Assembly: GCA_946402275.1 (NCBI GenBank)
Contig: CAMIVY010000008.1
Span: forward strand, 1-64,000
Length of the DNA: 64,000 nucleotides
Direction of reading: 5' to 3'
Source: an uncultured Prevotella sp.
Lineage (GTDB): Bacteria > Bacteroidota > Bacteroidia > Bacteroidales > Bacteroidaceae
Position 1 is the first letter of the stretch. Each line of letters begins with the position of its first letter. The notes under the pieces were generated by a model, which was not told the DNA's origin, made no database searches, and worked only from the letters and a program-made list of their open reading frames with translations. Below are positions 8,337-17,139 of this stretch, piece by piece. Both the position numbers and the translations under genes were made by a program.

Positions 8337-11327
8337 ATGCGTAACTGGATTGCTGTCCTTCTGCTGTCGCTGATTCCCTACATATCCAGAGGGCAGAACC
8401 AGACTTACTACCAGTATAAGACGGACGAAGCCACGCTGGTGTTCTTTGACAAGAACCTGTCGCGCTACATCCCTCACATGATACGCATGTACCAGAACGG
8501 CAAAGCGCTTCATGAGCAGATATGGACCAGTGATTCCATCTATCAGCCAGAAGCACCCCTGCTGTTATTGACAGACTGGGAGGACGACGGTAATGGCGGA
8601 GCATCGCCATTACCGCGTTCTTTTATACAGATCGGAATGGCTCCGTTGAACATGTCGTATTACATCACCCCTTCAGGTGAAAGGTACAGTCAGTTGTTCA
8701 AGCACGAATATACGCACATCGTCATGACAGACAAGTACAATCGTCGCGACCTCAACTGGCGCCGTTTTTTCGGTACGAAGGTCGATACCGACAAGTCCCA
8801 GCCCATCTCAGCCCTATGGAGCTACCTGAGCGTGCCCCGTTGGTATTCGCCCCGTTGGTATCACGAGGGTATCGCCTGTTTCATGGAGACCTGGCTCGGC
8901 GGTGGAGTCGGACGCGCCTTAGGAGGCTACGACGAGATGTACTTTCGCAGTATCATAGACGGGGGTGACAAGCTCTACTCGGTGGTGGGCCTGGAGACGG
9001 AAGGCTCCACAAAGGACTTCCAAGTGGGCGCCAATGCCTATCTCTATGGTACCCGTTTCGTGAACTACCTCACCAAGACCTACGGCTACGAGAAGATGAT
9101 CCAGTTCTATAACAGAACGGCAGACAGTCGCACCTTTTTCGGAAAACAGTTCAAGAAGGTCTATGGACAGTCGCTCAGAAAAGTATGGAACGACTGGAAG
9201 GAGGACGAGAAGAAGCATCAGGAAGAGAACCTCGCCGCCATCCGCCAATATCCCATCACGGAGACCAAGCCGCTGACCAAAGAACCGTTAGGTTCCGTTT
9301 CACCATTCGTCTATGACCCTGCTACCCAGAAGGCATACGCCGCCATGAATGCCCCAGGTGACTTTGCACACATGACGGAGATTGACCTGCAGACAGGTGA
9401 GCAGAAGCGATTGAACGACATCTACGGCATCCAGCTCTATGACCCTGCTTACGTAGCACTTGACCGTAAGGGCCAACGCCTTATCTATACCTCGAACAAT
9501 GCTAAGATGCGTGGTTTGGAAATCTATGACATCCAACAGAAGAAGGTGGTGAAGAAAAAGAAGTACCAGCGCATCGGCAGTATCGTGTATGACAATACCC
9601 ACGACTGTCTTTACGGCCTGTTCTCCAACGGCGGTACACAGTCGATTGTGCGTCTAGACCGCGATTTGGAGAATCCGGAAGTGATTTATGCCTTCCCATT
9701 TGGTGTGAGCGTGTTTGACTCAGATATCAGTCACGACGGCAAATGGCTGTCGTTCACCAGCCAAGGCGACAACGGCGAGCACACACTTTTGCTGTTCAAT
9801 ACAGAAGAACTGGCAAAGGCTATCTTCAAACCCGTGAAGCTGATAACCTGGAAAGACAGCAACTTAGGACAGTTCCGCTTCTCGCTCGACGACAAGTACC
9901 TGATTGGCAGCTCTTACTATACGGGTGTCTCCAACCTCTGGCAGATTAACATAGAGACACGCGAGATGGAGATGCTCACCAATACCGACATCGGCCTCTT
10001 TGCACCCCTGGAGATAACGCCCGGGCAGTTGCTGGCACTCCAATTCAAGCGCGACGGACTGCAACCCGTCTTGCTTTCCCGTGAGGTGGTGAAAGATGCC
10101 AATGCCGTGACGCTCTACGGCCAGCTGGCATACGAGAACAACAAGGAGGCGATGGAACAGGTTGGTCTGCTCAGAGACTCGCTGCCTAGGAAGAACTTTG
10201 GCGATGTATATAACAACATCACATCCTACAATGTCTTTAAAGAGATGAGGTTCGCAGGAGCCTACCCTATCATCAGCGGCTTTACCGACACCAAAGCCTG
10301 GAACAAGATGACTCCCGTGTTAGGCTATCGCTTTAACGTGAACGACCCCGTGGGACTGAACAGTATGAAACTGTCAGTCGGTCTCTCTCCTTGGAGCAAC
10401 AACGCCTGGAAGAACAAATTCCACGTTGACTTCGATTGGAAATACTATTTCTGGAACCTCAAGGCCGCCTGGAACCATATGGACTTCTACGACCTCTTCG
10501 GTCCGATGCGCAAAAGCCGTAAGGGGTATGTGGTACAGCTGGCCTACGACTATACCAACACGCTGATTTCGCCGTATAACAAATCATGGGGCTTCTCAGT
10601 GGCTGCCTACGGCGACATGGATGCGCTGCCCTTGTATCAGGAGATTGAGGTACAGGATGTCAGGTCGATGCAGACGGCATCGGTTTACGGAAAGTGGGCA
10701 AAGACCCGCACCTCGTTGGGTGGTGTGATGAAAGAGCAGGGCTACGAACTGGGCGTTGAAGGCTACGGCTATCTGGCAGGCGGACGGGTTTATCCTTCTG
10801 TAGAGGCTACAGGCAACTTCGGCACATTGGTTCCCTTTGACAGAAACACCTCGTTCTGGCTCCGTACGGCAGCTGGTCACAACTTCGGAGATGAAGAGTC
10901 GGTGTTTGGCACTACCTATTTCGGTGGTTTCCGCAATAACTATGTTGACAATAGAAATGCCTTCCAATATCGTACGACTTTGGCAATGCCTGGTGCCGCT
11001 ATTGATGCCATCCCGGCGCACTCCTTTGCCAAGGCGACGGCAGAGCTCAACCTGCGTCCGCTCCGCCTCAACAACTTCGGTGCGCTGTTCTGCTATCCGA
11101 CGTGGATCCAGTGCTCGCTCTTCGGAACAGGTCTCTCCGCCTGGAATCCCCACGCATCCCACAAGATGTACTATAGCACAGGTATTCAGGTGACTACCGA
11201 ACTGGTGTTCCTGAATTATCTCAAGACAACGCTGTCTATTGGTTACGGCCATCTGTTTGCGCCAGCAGGATTCGATGGCGGAAAACGTGGAAACAATGAA
11301 TTTATGATCTCACTAAAATTGTTGTAA
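8337..11327 (+). CDS. Outer-membrane protein: gluzincin-like metallopeptidase, TolB-like propeller and C-terminal barrel
   Basis: A 996-residue secreted protein with an N-terminal signal peptide ending near GQ. Residues about 123-127 are HEYTH, a zinc HExxH site, followed about 50 residues later by WYHEGIA, whose Glu can be the third ligand. This is the arrangement of M1/MA-type gluzincins. The middle (about 290-600) has repeated beta-propeller signatures of the TolB/WD40-like type. The last 350 residues are rich in aromatic alternating strands and end as an outer-membrane barrel (final residues MISLKLL). A GTG at 8331 would add two residues; ATG 8337 is preferred. Its stop overlaps the PrsW gene start by one base. 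Substrate unknown. Confidence 0.75.
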   Translation: MRNWIAVLLLSLIPYISRGQNQTYYQYKTDEATLVFFDKNLSRYIPHMIRMYQNGKALHEQIWTSDSIYQPEAPLLLLTDWEDDGNGGASPLPRSFIQIGMAPLNMSYYITPSGERYSQLFKHEYTHIVMTDKYNRRDLNWRRFFGTKVDTDKSQPISALWSYLSVPRWYSPRWYHEGIACFMETWLGGGVGRALGGYDEMYFRSIIDGGDKLYSVVGLETEGSTKDFQVGANAYLYGTRFVNYLTKTYGYEKMIQFYNRTADSRTFFGKQFKKVYGQSLRKVWNDWKEDEKKHQEENLAAIRQYPITETKPLTKEPLGSVSPFVYDPATQKAYAAMNAPGDFAHMTEIDLQTGEQKRLNDIYGIQLYDPAYVALDRKGQRLIYTSNNAKMRGLEIYDIQQKKVVKKKKYQRIGSIVYDNTHDCLYGLFSNGGTQSIVRLDRDLENPEVIYAFPFGVSVFDSDISHDGKWLSFTSQGDNGEHTLLLFNTEELAKAIFKPVKLITWKDSNLGQFRFSLDDKYLIGSSYYTGVSNLWQINIETREMEMLTNTDIGLFAPLEITPGQLLALQFKRDGLQPVLLSREVVKDANAVTLYGQLAYENNKEAMEQVGLLRDSLPRKNFGDVYNNITSYNVFKEMRFAGAYPIISGFTDTKAWNKMTPVLGYRFNVNDPVGLNSMKLSVGLSPWSNNAWKNKFHVDFDWKYYFWNLKAAWNHMDFYDLFGPMRKSRKGYVVQLAYDYTNTLISPYNKSWGFSVAAYGDMDALPLYQEIEVQDVRSMQTASVYGKWAKTRTSLGGVMKEQGYELGVEGYGYLAGGRVYPSVEATGNFGTLVPFDRNTSFWLRTAAGHNFGDEESVFGTTYFGGFRNNYVDNRNAFQYRTTLAMPGAAIDAIPAHSFAKATAELNLRPLRLNNFGALFCYPTWIQCSLFGTGLSAWNPHASHKMYYSTGIQVTTELVFLNYLKTTLSIGYGHLFAPAGFDGGKRGNNEFMISLKLL

Positions 11328-12394
11328 TGTTATTTGTCGCTGCCCTACTACCTGTGGTCATCTACATCTTTGTAGTCTATAAGATTGACCATTTCTCACT
11401 CATCAGCATCAAGAACCTCTTCTTGCAGGTGCTGTGCGGTATAGTGGCGGCATTGGTCTGCTTCGGTCTGTTCCAGTTAACTGGGTCTATCCTCTCCGAA
11501 GACCAGTCTGAATTCTTCAATCCTGTTCTGGAAGAAATCATCAAGGCCATTCCACTCCCCTGGTTAGCCACCCGGAAGAAAATCGTGTTCTTCATCGACA
11601 GTATCATCTGCGGTGCTGCCATAGGTGGTGGGTTCTCCATCCTTGAGAACATCTTCTATCTGCTGTTGGGCAATGGAATGGGCCTTGGAACCGTACTGTT
11701 CCGAGGTTTGGAGGTGGCCCTTGTCCACATGGGATGCAGTGCCATCATCGCTGCAGGACTCATGCTGGCAGTTCGTATGATTGAACGTTACCGTTCCAGA
11801 CTGGGTATCAAAAACAGTGACGCTCTCATGGTCATCTCCCTGATGGTTGTATCACCAGTGCTACATGTATGCCACAACACATTCCATTTCAATCCCCTCG
11901 TGCAGTTCATTTTCGTCATTGGCACGATGGGAGGCCTATTGGTTTGGACCTACTTCTACGATGTCGAAATGATTCATAGCTGGCTTGACAAAGGACTCGA
12001 CAAACAGCTAAGCTTGCTTGAATCCATCAAGAATGGACATCTGGACGACACCCCTACTGGTAAATTCCTCGAGTCGGTCAAAGACGTTTTCCCACCAGAG
12101 GATTATTTCGATATTATCTGTTATGTACAACTGCATGTTGAACTATCTGTAGCTTCCAGAAGTCGGGTGATGGTCCGGGAATCGGGTCTGGAGCGCGATC
12201 TTCCCTTGACTGACGAGATGAAGGAGCTGATCCTTTCCCAATACACAGAGTATAAACTTCTTGAGAAAAGACTTGGCCATGCAGCCAGAATGACTATCGC
12301 TCCTATCGTGAAATATGATCCGGCAGAATATAAAGCTCTCGAAGACCTTCGAACTGAATGCAAGAAGACAAACATAATAACAAATAAATCATGA
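11327..12394 (+). CDS. PrsW-like intramembrane glutamic protease
   Basis: A 355-residue polytopic membrane protein of the PrsW/CPBP-related group. The EE motif is NPVLEEIIKAI (Glu69/Glu70), followed by GGGFSILENIF (Glu107), HMGCSA (His134) and LHVCHNTFH, the usual order of catalytic residues in PrsW. The soluble C-terminal 120 residues are helical. PrsW proteases cleave membrane anti-sigma factors or other membrane proteins; the substrate here is unknown. The start overlaps the preceding stop (TAATG) and the end overlaps the pepD start, so the genes are translationally coupled. Confidence 0.8.
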   Translation: MLFVAALLPVVIYIFVVYKIDHFSLISIKNLFLQVLCGIVAALVCFGLFQLTGSILSEDQSEFFNPVLEEIIKAIPLPWLATRKKIVFFIDSIICGAAIGGGFSILENIFYLLLGNGMGLGTVLFRGLEVALVHMGCSAIIAAGLMLAVRMIERYRSRLGIKNSDALMVISLMVVSPVLHVCHNTFHFNPLVQFIFVIGTMGGLLVWTYFYDVEMIHSWLDKGLDKQLSLLESIKNGHLDDTPTGKFLESVKDVFPPEDYFDIICYVQLHVELSVASRSRVMVRESGLERDLPLTDEMKELILSQYTEYKLLEKRLGHAARMTIAPIVKYDPAEYKALEDLRTECKKTNIITNKS

Positions 12395-13830
12395 AGACTA
12401 TGCCTACAACAGAACGCGTATTCCAGATATTCAAGGAATTAAACCAGATTCCACGTCCGTCACACCATGAGGAACGGGTGGCTGACTATCTATGCCAGTT
12501 TGCAGAACGACTGCACTTGGACTACAAACGAGACAAGGAAAACTGTGTGGTAATCAGCAAGCCTGCCACACCAGGACATGAGGGGGCTGAACCCATCGTA
12601 TTGCTGAACCACATGGATATGGTTTGCGTGGGTATGAAAGACCCCCTCTCCGACCCTATCGAGGCGTATGTGGAGAATGGATGGATGAAGGCGCGAGGCA
12701 CTTCGCTGGGTGCAGACAACGGCATTGGACTATCAATGGCACTGGCTGTATTGGAGGACGACAGCATTGTACATCCAGCCCTGGAGGTGATGACTACCAC
12801 GAACGAGGAGGACGGTATGTCGGGAGCCTCACAACTGAGCAAGGACTTCCTGAAAGGACGCAAGGTCATCAATCTGGATTCTGAGGACTACGACACTATC
12901 ACCACAGGAGCAGCAGGCGCCTGTCTGCAGTTCCATCGCATCCCCGTGCAACGCAAGCCTGCTCCCGGAGGCAAGCGCCGTTGGTATAGAATAAGTTTTG
13001 AAGGGGGACTGGGTGGTCACTCAGGTGTTGACATCAACAAGGGCCGTTGTAGTGCGGTAGTACCTGCATGGGCTGTGATGGCCACTATTTACAATGAATT
13101 TGAGTATGACGTGGCTTCTATCAACATCGGTGAAGCCAATGCCTCGATAGCCTCATCGGCTGAAATCGTGCTCACCATCCCTTCGGGCGACGGTTCCGAG
13201 TTTGTGAAGCAACAGGAGGAGATGATGAACGAATGGCTGCGTGAGGAATATGGGGAGAGCGACCCGAAGATGCATTGCACGATAGAGAAATGCGAGCGTC
13301 AGGAAACGGTCATCAACCCCGAGGCTCTGGAAGCCCTGCTGACATGTCTGGAGCAGATTCCACAGGGTGTGGTGAAGATGAGCGAGGTGATGAAAGATAC
13401 GGTGGAGACTTCGAACAACGTGGGCCGCATCGTGACGGAGGAAAACAATATATTCGTTTCCACCCACACACGAAGTTTCATAGACAGCGAGATGGAGGAA
13501 CTGAGCAAGGACATCGCCAACGTCTTTGAGGCCTGTGGTGCAAAGAGTGAGACCATCATGTCGGCACCTGCCTGGCAGGAGGACCAGGAATCGGATTTCC
13601 TGCGCCTGACCTCAGACACTTTCAATGATGTGCTGGGCTGGCGTCCACGCATGGTGGCTATGCACTTTGTACTGGAGGCTGGATTTTTCGTACAACACTA
13701 TCCTGGCATACAGATGGCGAGCATCGGTCCCCGCATCGTGGAGCCACACTCCACCAGCGAGCGCATAGAGCTTTCGACGATAGAAGACATCTGGAAGGTA
13801 CTCTTGGAAATGCTGAAAAGATTGGCGTAG
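12391..13830 (+). CDS. pepD: Aminoacyl-histidine dipeptidase (M20 family)
   Basis: A 479-residue cytosolic dipeptidase of the PepD/beta-Ala-His type. Metal and catalytic motifs visible in order are LLNHMDMV, GADNGIG, TTNEEDGMSG and LDSED, and the His of the last metal site is near EPHSTSE close to the end. Length is typical. It hydrolyses Xaa-His and similar dipeptides. The ATG overlaps the stop of the PrsW gene (ATGA); Met at 12400 is an alternative. Last gene of the 7216 operon. Confidence 0.93.
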   Translation: MKTMPTTERVFQIFKELNQIPRPSHHEERVADYLCQFAERLHLDYKRDKENCVVISKPATPGHEGAEPIVLLNHMDMVCVGMKDPLSDPIEAYVENGWMKARGTSLGADNGIGLSMALAVLEDDSIVHPALEVMTTTNEEDGMSGASQLSKDFLKGRKVINLDSEDYDTITTGAAGACLQFHRIPVQRKPAPGGKRRWYRISFEGGLGGHSGVDINKGRCSAVVPAWAVMATIYNEFEYDVASINIGEANASIASSAEIVLTIPSGDGSEFVKQQEEMMNEWLREEYGESDPKMHCTIEKCERQETVINPEALEALLTCLEQIPQGVVKMSEVMKDTVETSNNVGRIVTEENNIFVSTHTRSFIDSEMEELSKDIANVFEACGAKSETIMSAPAWQEDQESDFLRLTSDTFNDVLGWRPRMVAMHFVLEAGFFVQHYPGIQMASIGPRIVEPHSTSERIELSTIEDIWKVLLEMLKRLA

Positions 13831-13842
13831 CAAAGGACCGGA

Positions 13843-14310
13843 CTAATCGATGCTAATGCCATAGGTCTGCTTGACCTCACTCATGACGAAGGTGCTTTCT
13901 ATGGAGGCAACGCTCTCTATCTCACCCAGTTTCGTAAGGACAAACTCCTGGTATTTCTTCATGTCACGGACGCGCACTTTCAAGAGGTAGTCGTAAGTGC
14001 CTGAGGTGTTGTAGCACTCTATGACGTCTGGTATGCGCATGATGCGACGTATGAAGGCATCGGCTATCTCGTGATTAATCTGCTTCAACTTGACCTTACA
14101 GAACACCAGCAACCCCCGATCCAACTTATCGGGATCGAGCACGGCGATGTATTTCCTGATATAGCCTTGCCGCTCCAGCCGGCGTTGTCTTTCAAAGACG
14201 GGTGTGGCACTCAGATGCACGATGTCTGCCAACTCTTTGGTGGTCAACTTGGCATTTTTCTGCAGGGCTTTCAATATCTGCAGGTCGATTTCGTCTAATA
14301 CTTCCATCAT
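13843..14310 (-). CDS. Lrp/AsnC family transcriptional regulator
   Basis: A 155-residue regulator with an N-terminal helix-turn-helix (residues about 5-60, LDEIDLQILKALQKNAKLTT onward) and a C-terminal RAM/AsnC ligand-binding domain (about 65-145). Members form octamers and respond to amino acids. It is divergent from the PLP-dependent sulphur gene at 14474, and its promoter (14381-14412) nearly touches the promoter of that gene. A 19-bp palindrome lies between them. The simplest reading is that it controls the sulphur amino-acid genes and itself. Met at 14307 is an alternative start. Confidence 0.92.
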   Translation of the reverse strand: MMEVLDEIDLQILKALQKNAKLTTKELADIVHLSATPVFERQRRLERQGYIRKYIAVLDPDKLDRGLLVFCKVKLKQINHEIADAFIRRIMRIPDVIECYNTSGTYDYLLKVRVRDMKKYQEFVLTKLGEIESVASIESTFVMSEVKQTYGISID

Positions 14311-14380
14311 CTTACAGAAAAATTTTCTATGATAACCTTATTCTGACACAGCATTTAGAGAAAATGCTAAGTTTTGTGCG

Positions 14381-14412
14381 CAAAAGTAGATATATTTTCT
14401 TAAATCAGCAAA
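14381..14412 (-). promoter_or_regulatory. Promoter of the Lrp gene
   Basis: Minus strand TACTTTTG (14381-14388) with TTTG 20 bases upstream (14409-14412). Divergent from the promoter at 14417-14447. Confidence 0.7.
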
Positions 14413-14415
14413 TAA

Positions 14416-14434
14416 TTTGGCAAATATTTCCAAA
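14416..14434. promoter_or_regulatory. Palindromic operator candidate between divergent promoters
   Basis: TTTGGCAAATATTTCCAAA is a near-perfect 19-bp palindrome. It covers the -33 element of the sulphur gene promoter and lies only four bases from the -33 element of the Lrp promoter. Its size and AT-rich centre suit an Lrp-type site. Assignment to the neighbouring regulator is inference. Confidence 0.55.
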
Positions 14435-14447
14435 CAAAGTACCTTTG
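14417..14447 (+). promoter_or_regulatory. Promoter of the PLP-dependent sulphur genes
   Basis: TTGG (14417-14420), 19 bases, TACCTTTG (14440-14447). It excludes the upstream in-frame ATG at 14417 as the start and supports ATG 14462 or 14474. Confidence 0.75.
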
Positions 14448-14473
14448 CACCAAATTTTTATATGCTGACGACA

Positions 14474-15658
14474 ATGAAGAAACAGACTATTGCAATCAAT
14501 ACACCCTTCGTACGACCTGACGCCTATGGCTCGTTGGCCGTACCTCTATATAACAATGTGGCATTTGAATTCCAGGATGCCCAGGAAATGGCTGATGCCT
14601 TCTGCAACCGTATCAAAGCACCCGACTATGCCCGAGTGGAAAATCCTACGGTGACACAGTTTGAGCAACGTGTCAAGGCGCTGACCGGTGCCGAACACGT
14701 AACAGCCTTCAACTCGGGTATGGCAGCCATCGGCAATACCCTGTTGTCGCTCTGCGAGAAGGACAATAACATCGTGTCGTCACACCACTTGTTTGGCAAT
14801 ACCCTGGCTCTTATCAGCAACACGTTGAAACGATTCGGCGTGGAACCCAGACTGACAGATCTCACCAACACGGAAGCGGTAGAGAACGCCGTTGACGAGA
14901 ATACGTGTTGCGTATTTCTGGAGGTGCTTACCAATCCGCAGTTGGAAGTGGCAGACTTACAAGCCATTACGGAGATAGCCCATCGGAAGGGCGTGCCTGT
15001 AGTTGCCGACTCCACCTTGATACCCTTTACGGAAACCAGTCTGAAACTGCTGGGCATCGACGTGGAAGTGGTAGCAAGCACCAAATACATTTCAGGAGGT
15101 GGCACTTCCCTGGGAGGACTCGTTATTGACTACGGCACATTCCCTGAAATCAACCAACGCATCAAATACGAACTGCTGTTCAATCTGGGTGCCTATATGA
15201 CACCACAAGCCGCCTATATGCAGACATTAGGCTTGGAAACGCTTGACGTGCGCTACCAACGGCAAGCAGCCTCAGCACTCTGTTTAGCCAGGGAGTTGTC
15301 GGAGGTGACGGCTATCAAGCACGTGAACTACGTAGGATTGCAGAACAATCCCTACCACGAGTTGGCCAGGCGACAATTCGGCAATACGGCAGGTGCCATG
15401 CTGACGATTGACCTGGAGTCGAAGGAACGATGTTTCCGCTTTCTGAACAGGCTGAAACTGATACACAGGGCCACCAATCTTTTTGACAACCGTTCGCTGG
15501 CCATCCACCCTGCATCCACCATCTTTGGAAACTTCACGGAGGAAAAACGGAAGGCGATGGACATTCACGACACCACCATCCGACTCTCTGTAGGACTGGA
15601 AGCACCAGAAGATTTATTCGCAGACATCCAACAAGCACTACTACAAGATGACTTATAA
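14474..15658 (+). CDS. Cys/Met metabolism PLP-dependent enzyme (sulfhydrylase or cystathionine lyase/synthase type)
   Basis: About 394 residues of the Cys/Met-metabolism PLP family. Visible features are YARVENPTVTQFE, the phosphate-binding FNSGMAAIGN, the Asp of VVADSTLIPF and the Schiff-base Lys in ASTKYISGGGTS. Members include O-acetylhomoserine sulfhydrylase, cystathionine gamma-synthase and gamma-lyase; the exact reaction cannot be settled from sequence alone. Start chosen because the promoter -7 box ends at 14447 and the next ATGs are 14462 and 14474. It overlaps the patB-like gene by 11 bases, so the two are co-transcribed. Confidence 0.85.
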   Translation: MKKQTIAINTPFVRPDAYGSLAVPLYNNVAFEFQDAQEMADAFCNRIKAPDYARVENPTVTQFEQRVKALTGAEHVTAFNSGMAAIGNTLLSLCEKDNNIVSSHHLFGNTLALISNTLKRFGVEPRLTDLTNTEAVENAVDENTCCVFLEVLTNPQLEVADLQAITEIAHRKGVPVVADSTLIPFTETSLKLLGIDVEVVASTKYISGGGTSLGGLVIDYGTFPEINQRIKYELLFNLGAYMTPQAAYMQTLGLETLDVRYQRQAASALCLARELSEVTAIKHVNYVGLQNNPYHELARRQFGNTAGAMLTIDLESKERCFRFLNRLKLIHRATNLFDNRSLAIHPASTIFGNFTEEKRKAMDIHDTTIRLSVGLEAPEDLFADIQQALLQDDL

Positions 15659-16817
15659 TTTCAACCAGATCATAGACCGACGAGGCAGCGGCGACTTAAA
15701 GCACGGCGTACTGAAAGAAAGGTATGGGCGCGATGACTTGCTGCCTCTTTGGGTGGCTGACATGGATTTTGAGACACCACCGTTTATCACCGAAGCCCTC
15801 CAGCAGCGTTTGCAACATTCACTTTACGGCTATACGGTGGTGCCCGACGAGCTGTGGATAACCATCATCCAATGGATTCAAGAACACCATAACTGGCTGG
15901 TACGTCGCCAATGGCTTACTTTCATACCGGGTATCGTAAAAGGAATAGGAATGGCCATCAACGTATTCCTCAAGGAGGACGAGAAGGTGATCATACAACC
16001 GCCTGTTTATCATCCCTTCCGACTGACACCCGAAGCTAACGGAAGACAAGTTGTGATGAACCCTCTCAAGGAGTTGCCTGACGGAAGCTATGCCATGGAC
16101 TTCGAGCAACTGGCAAGTGTAGTGGATGAGAAATGCCGTCTGCTCATCCTCAGCAATCCGCACAATCCGGCAGGCATCTGCTGGGATGCTGAAACGCTGA
16201 GACGGCTGGCACATTTCTGTTACGAACACGACATCATCGTTGTCAGCGACGAAATTCATAGCGACATGGCCCTGTTCGGTCATCAGCATGTGCCCTTTGC
16301 CACCGTCAGCGAGGAAGCCGCACAAATAAGCATTACCTTTGGTGCTCCCTCCAAGACCTTTAACATAGCAGGCATTGTGAGTTCGTATGCCATCGTGCCC
16401 AACCCCACCCTGCGACGCCGTTTTTACACATGGCTGGAAGCCAACGAGCTGAACGAGCCGACACTCTTTGCACCCATCGCCACGATTGCGGCTTACAGTC
16501 AGGGGGAGGAATGGCGCCGGCAGATGCTCCGTTATGTGGAAGAGAACATCCGCTTCGTGGAGGATTTTTTCCATGCTCAGATGCCCCAAATAAAACCTCT
16601 GCGTCCTCAGGCTTCCTTCCTTGTATGGCTCGACTGCAGGGCATTGGGACTGAACCACGACCAGTTGATAGACCTTTTCGTGAACAAAGCCCGTCTTGCC
16701 CTGAACGACGGAGTAATGTTCGGGCCTGGAGGCGAAGGGTTTATGCGGATGAACGTAGGAACACCCAAAGCGGTACTCCAACAGGCGCTGCAACAGTTGT
16801 CAGAGGCGCTGAAATAG
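15648..16817 (+). CDS. patB: MalY/PatB-type C-S lyase (cystathionine beta-lyase)
   Basis: A 389-residue fold-type I PLP enzyme of the MalY/PatB subgroup. Motifs are LPLWVADMDFETPP at the N-terminus, SNPHNPAGICW, SDEIHSDMAL and the Lys site GAPSKTFNIAGI. These enzymes split cystathionine or cysteine conjugates to homocysteine or thiol, pyruvate and ammonia. It overlaps the preceding PLP gene, so the pair could interconvert cysteine and homocysteine. Downstream is the Cys-rich leader and the SusCD operon. Confidence 0.87.
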   Translation: MTYNFNQIIDRRGSGDLKHGVLKERYGRDDLLPLWVADMDFETPPFITEALQQRLQHSLYGYTVVPDELWITIIQWIQEHHNWLVRRQWLTFIPGIVKGIGMAINVFLKEDEKVIIQPPVYHPFRLTPEANGRQVVMNPLKELPDGSYAMDFEQLASVVDEKCRLLILSNPHNPAGICWDAETLRRLAHFCYEHDIIVVSDEIHSDMALFGHQHVPFATVSEEAAQISITFGAPSKTFNIAGIVSSYAIVPNPTLRRRFYTWLEANELNEPTLFAPIATIAAYSQGEEWRRQMLRYVEENIRFVEDFFHAQMPQIKPLRPQASFLVWLDCRALGLNHDQLIDLFVNKARLALNDGVMFGPGGEGFMRMNVGTPKAVLQQALQQLSEALK

Positions 16818-16906
16818 CTGGTTGGAAGCCCCAAAAGGGCGAAATACCACACTCGTGGTATGCGGAATGCCACAATTGGGTTATTTCACGGTAGGGAAAA
16901 ACGCCG

Positions 16907-16914
16907 TACCTTTG
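16907..16914 (+). promoter_or_regulatory. -7 box of the Cys-leader/SusCD operon
   Basis: TACCTTTG matches the consensus. The matching upstream element is weak (TTTC at the usual spacing), which may mean an activator is needed. The transcript would have a leader of about 55 bases before the ORF at 16978. Confidence 0.6.
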
Positions 16915-16977
16915 CATCGTGAATCAATTACACAACAAAAGAAATAGTAAATTAATCAATTAAAAAAGGAAAGAGTT

Positions 16978-17139
16978 ATGAAAACAATGATGGATTATCG
17001 AATGTGTTGCTGTTGTAGCATGCACATGACACGTAATGAAAAGGAGAGAGTAAACCAACACATTATTAATATATATCATCAACAACAATATGAAAAAATC
17101 AGTATTCCAAATAGCTTTGTTCGTAGGGCTGCAGCTTAG
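16978..17139 (+). CDS. Tetra-cysteine leader ORF (candidate cysteine-sensing uORF)
   Basis: A 53-codon ORF behind a consensus -7 box and an A/G-rich ribosome site (AAAGGAAAGAGTT). It starts MKTMMDYRMCCCCSMHMTR, with four consecutive Cys codons (10-13) surrounded by Met and His. It runs 50 bases into the next gene in another frame, so translating ribosomes must pass over the downstream start at 17090. Poly-Cys leaders that couple cysteine supply to downstream expression are known in mycobacteria. The same role is inferred here because the flanking genes look sulphur-related. No clear terminator/antiterminator pair was found inside, so a translational mechanism is more likely. Confidence 0.55.
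   Translation: MKTMMDYRMCCCCSMHMTRNEKERVNQHIINIYHQQQYEKISIPNSFVRRAAA

Noticed and set aside
10596..11252. 218-codon minus-strand frame opposite the barrel region
   Set aside because: Shadow frame without a promoter or recognisable protein.
14417..14473. Upstream in-frame ATG extending the PLP gene
   Set aside because: It lies in the -33 element of the gene's own promoter, so it cannot be in the transcript.
15819..16793. Long minus-strand open frame opposite the patB-like gene
   Set aside because: Shadow of a strongly supported coding gene; no family features.
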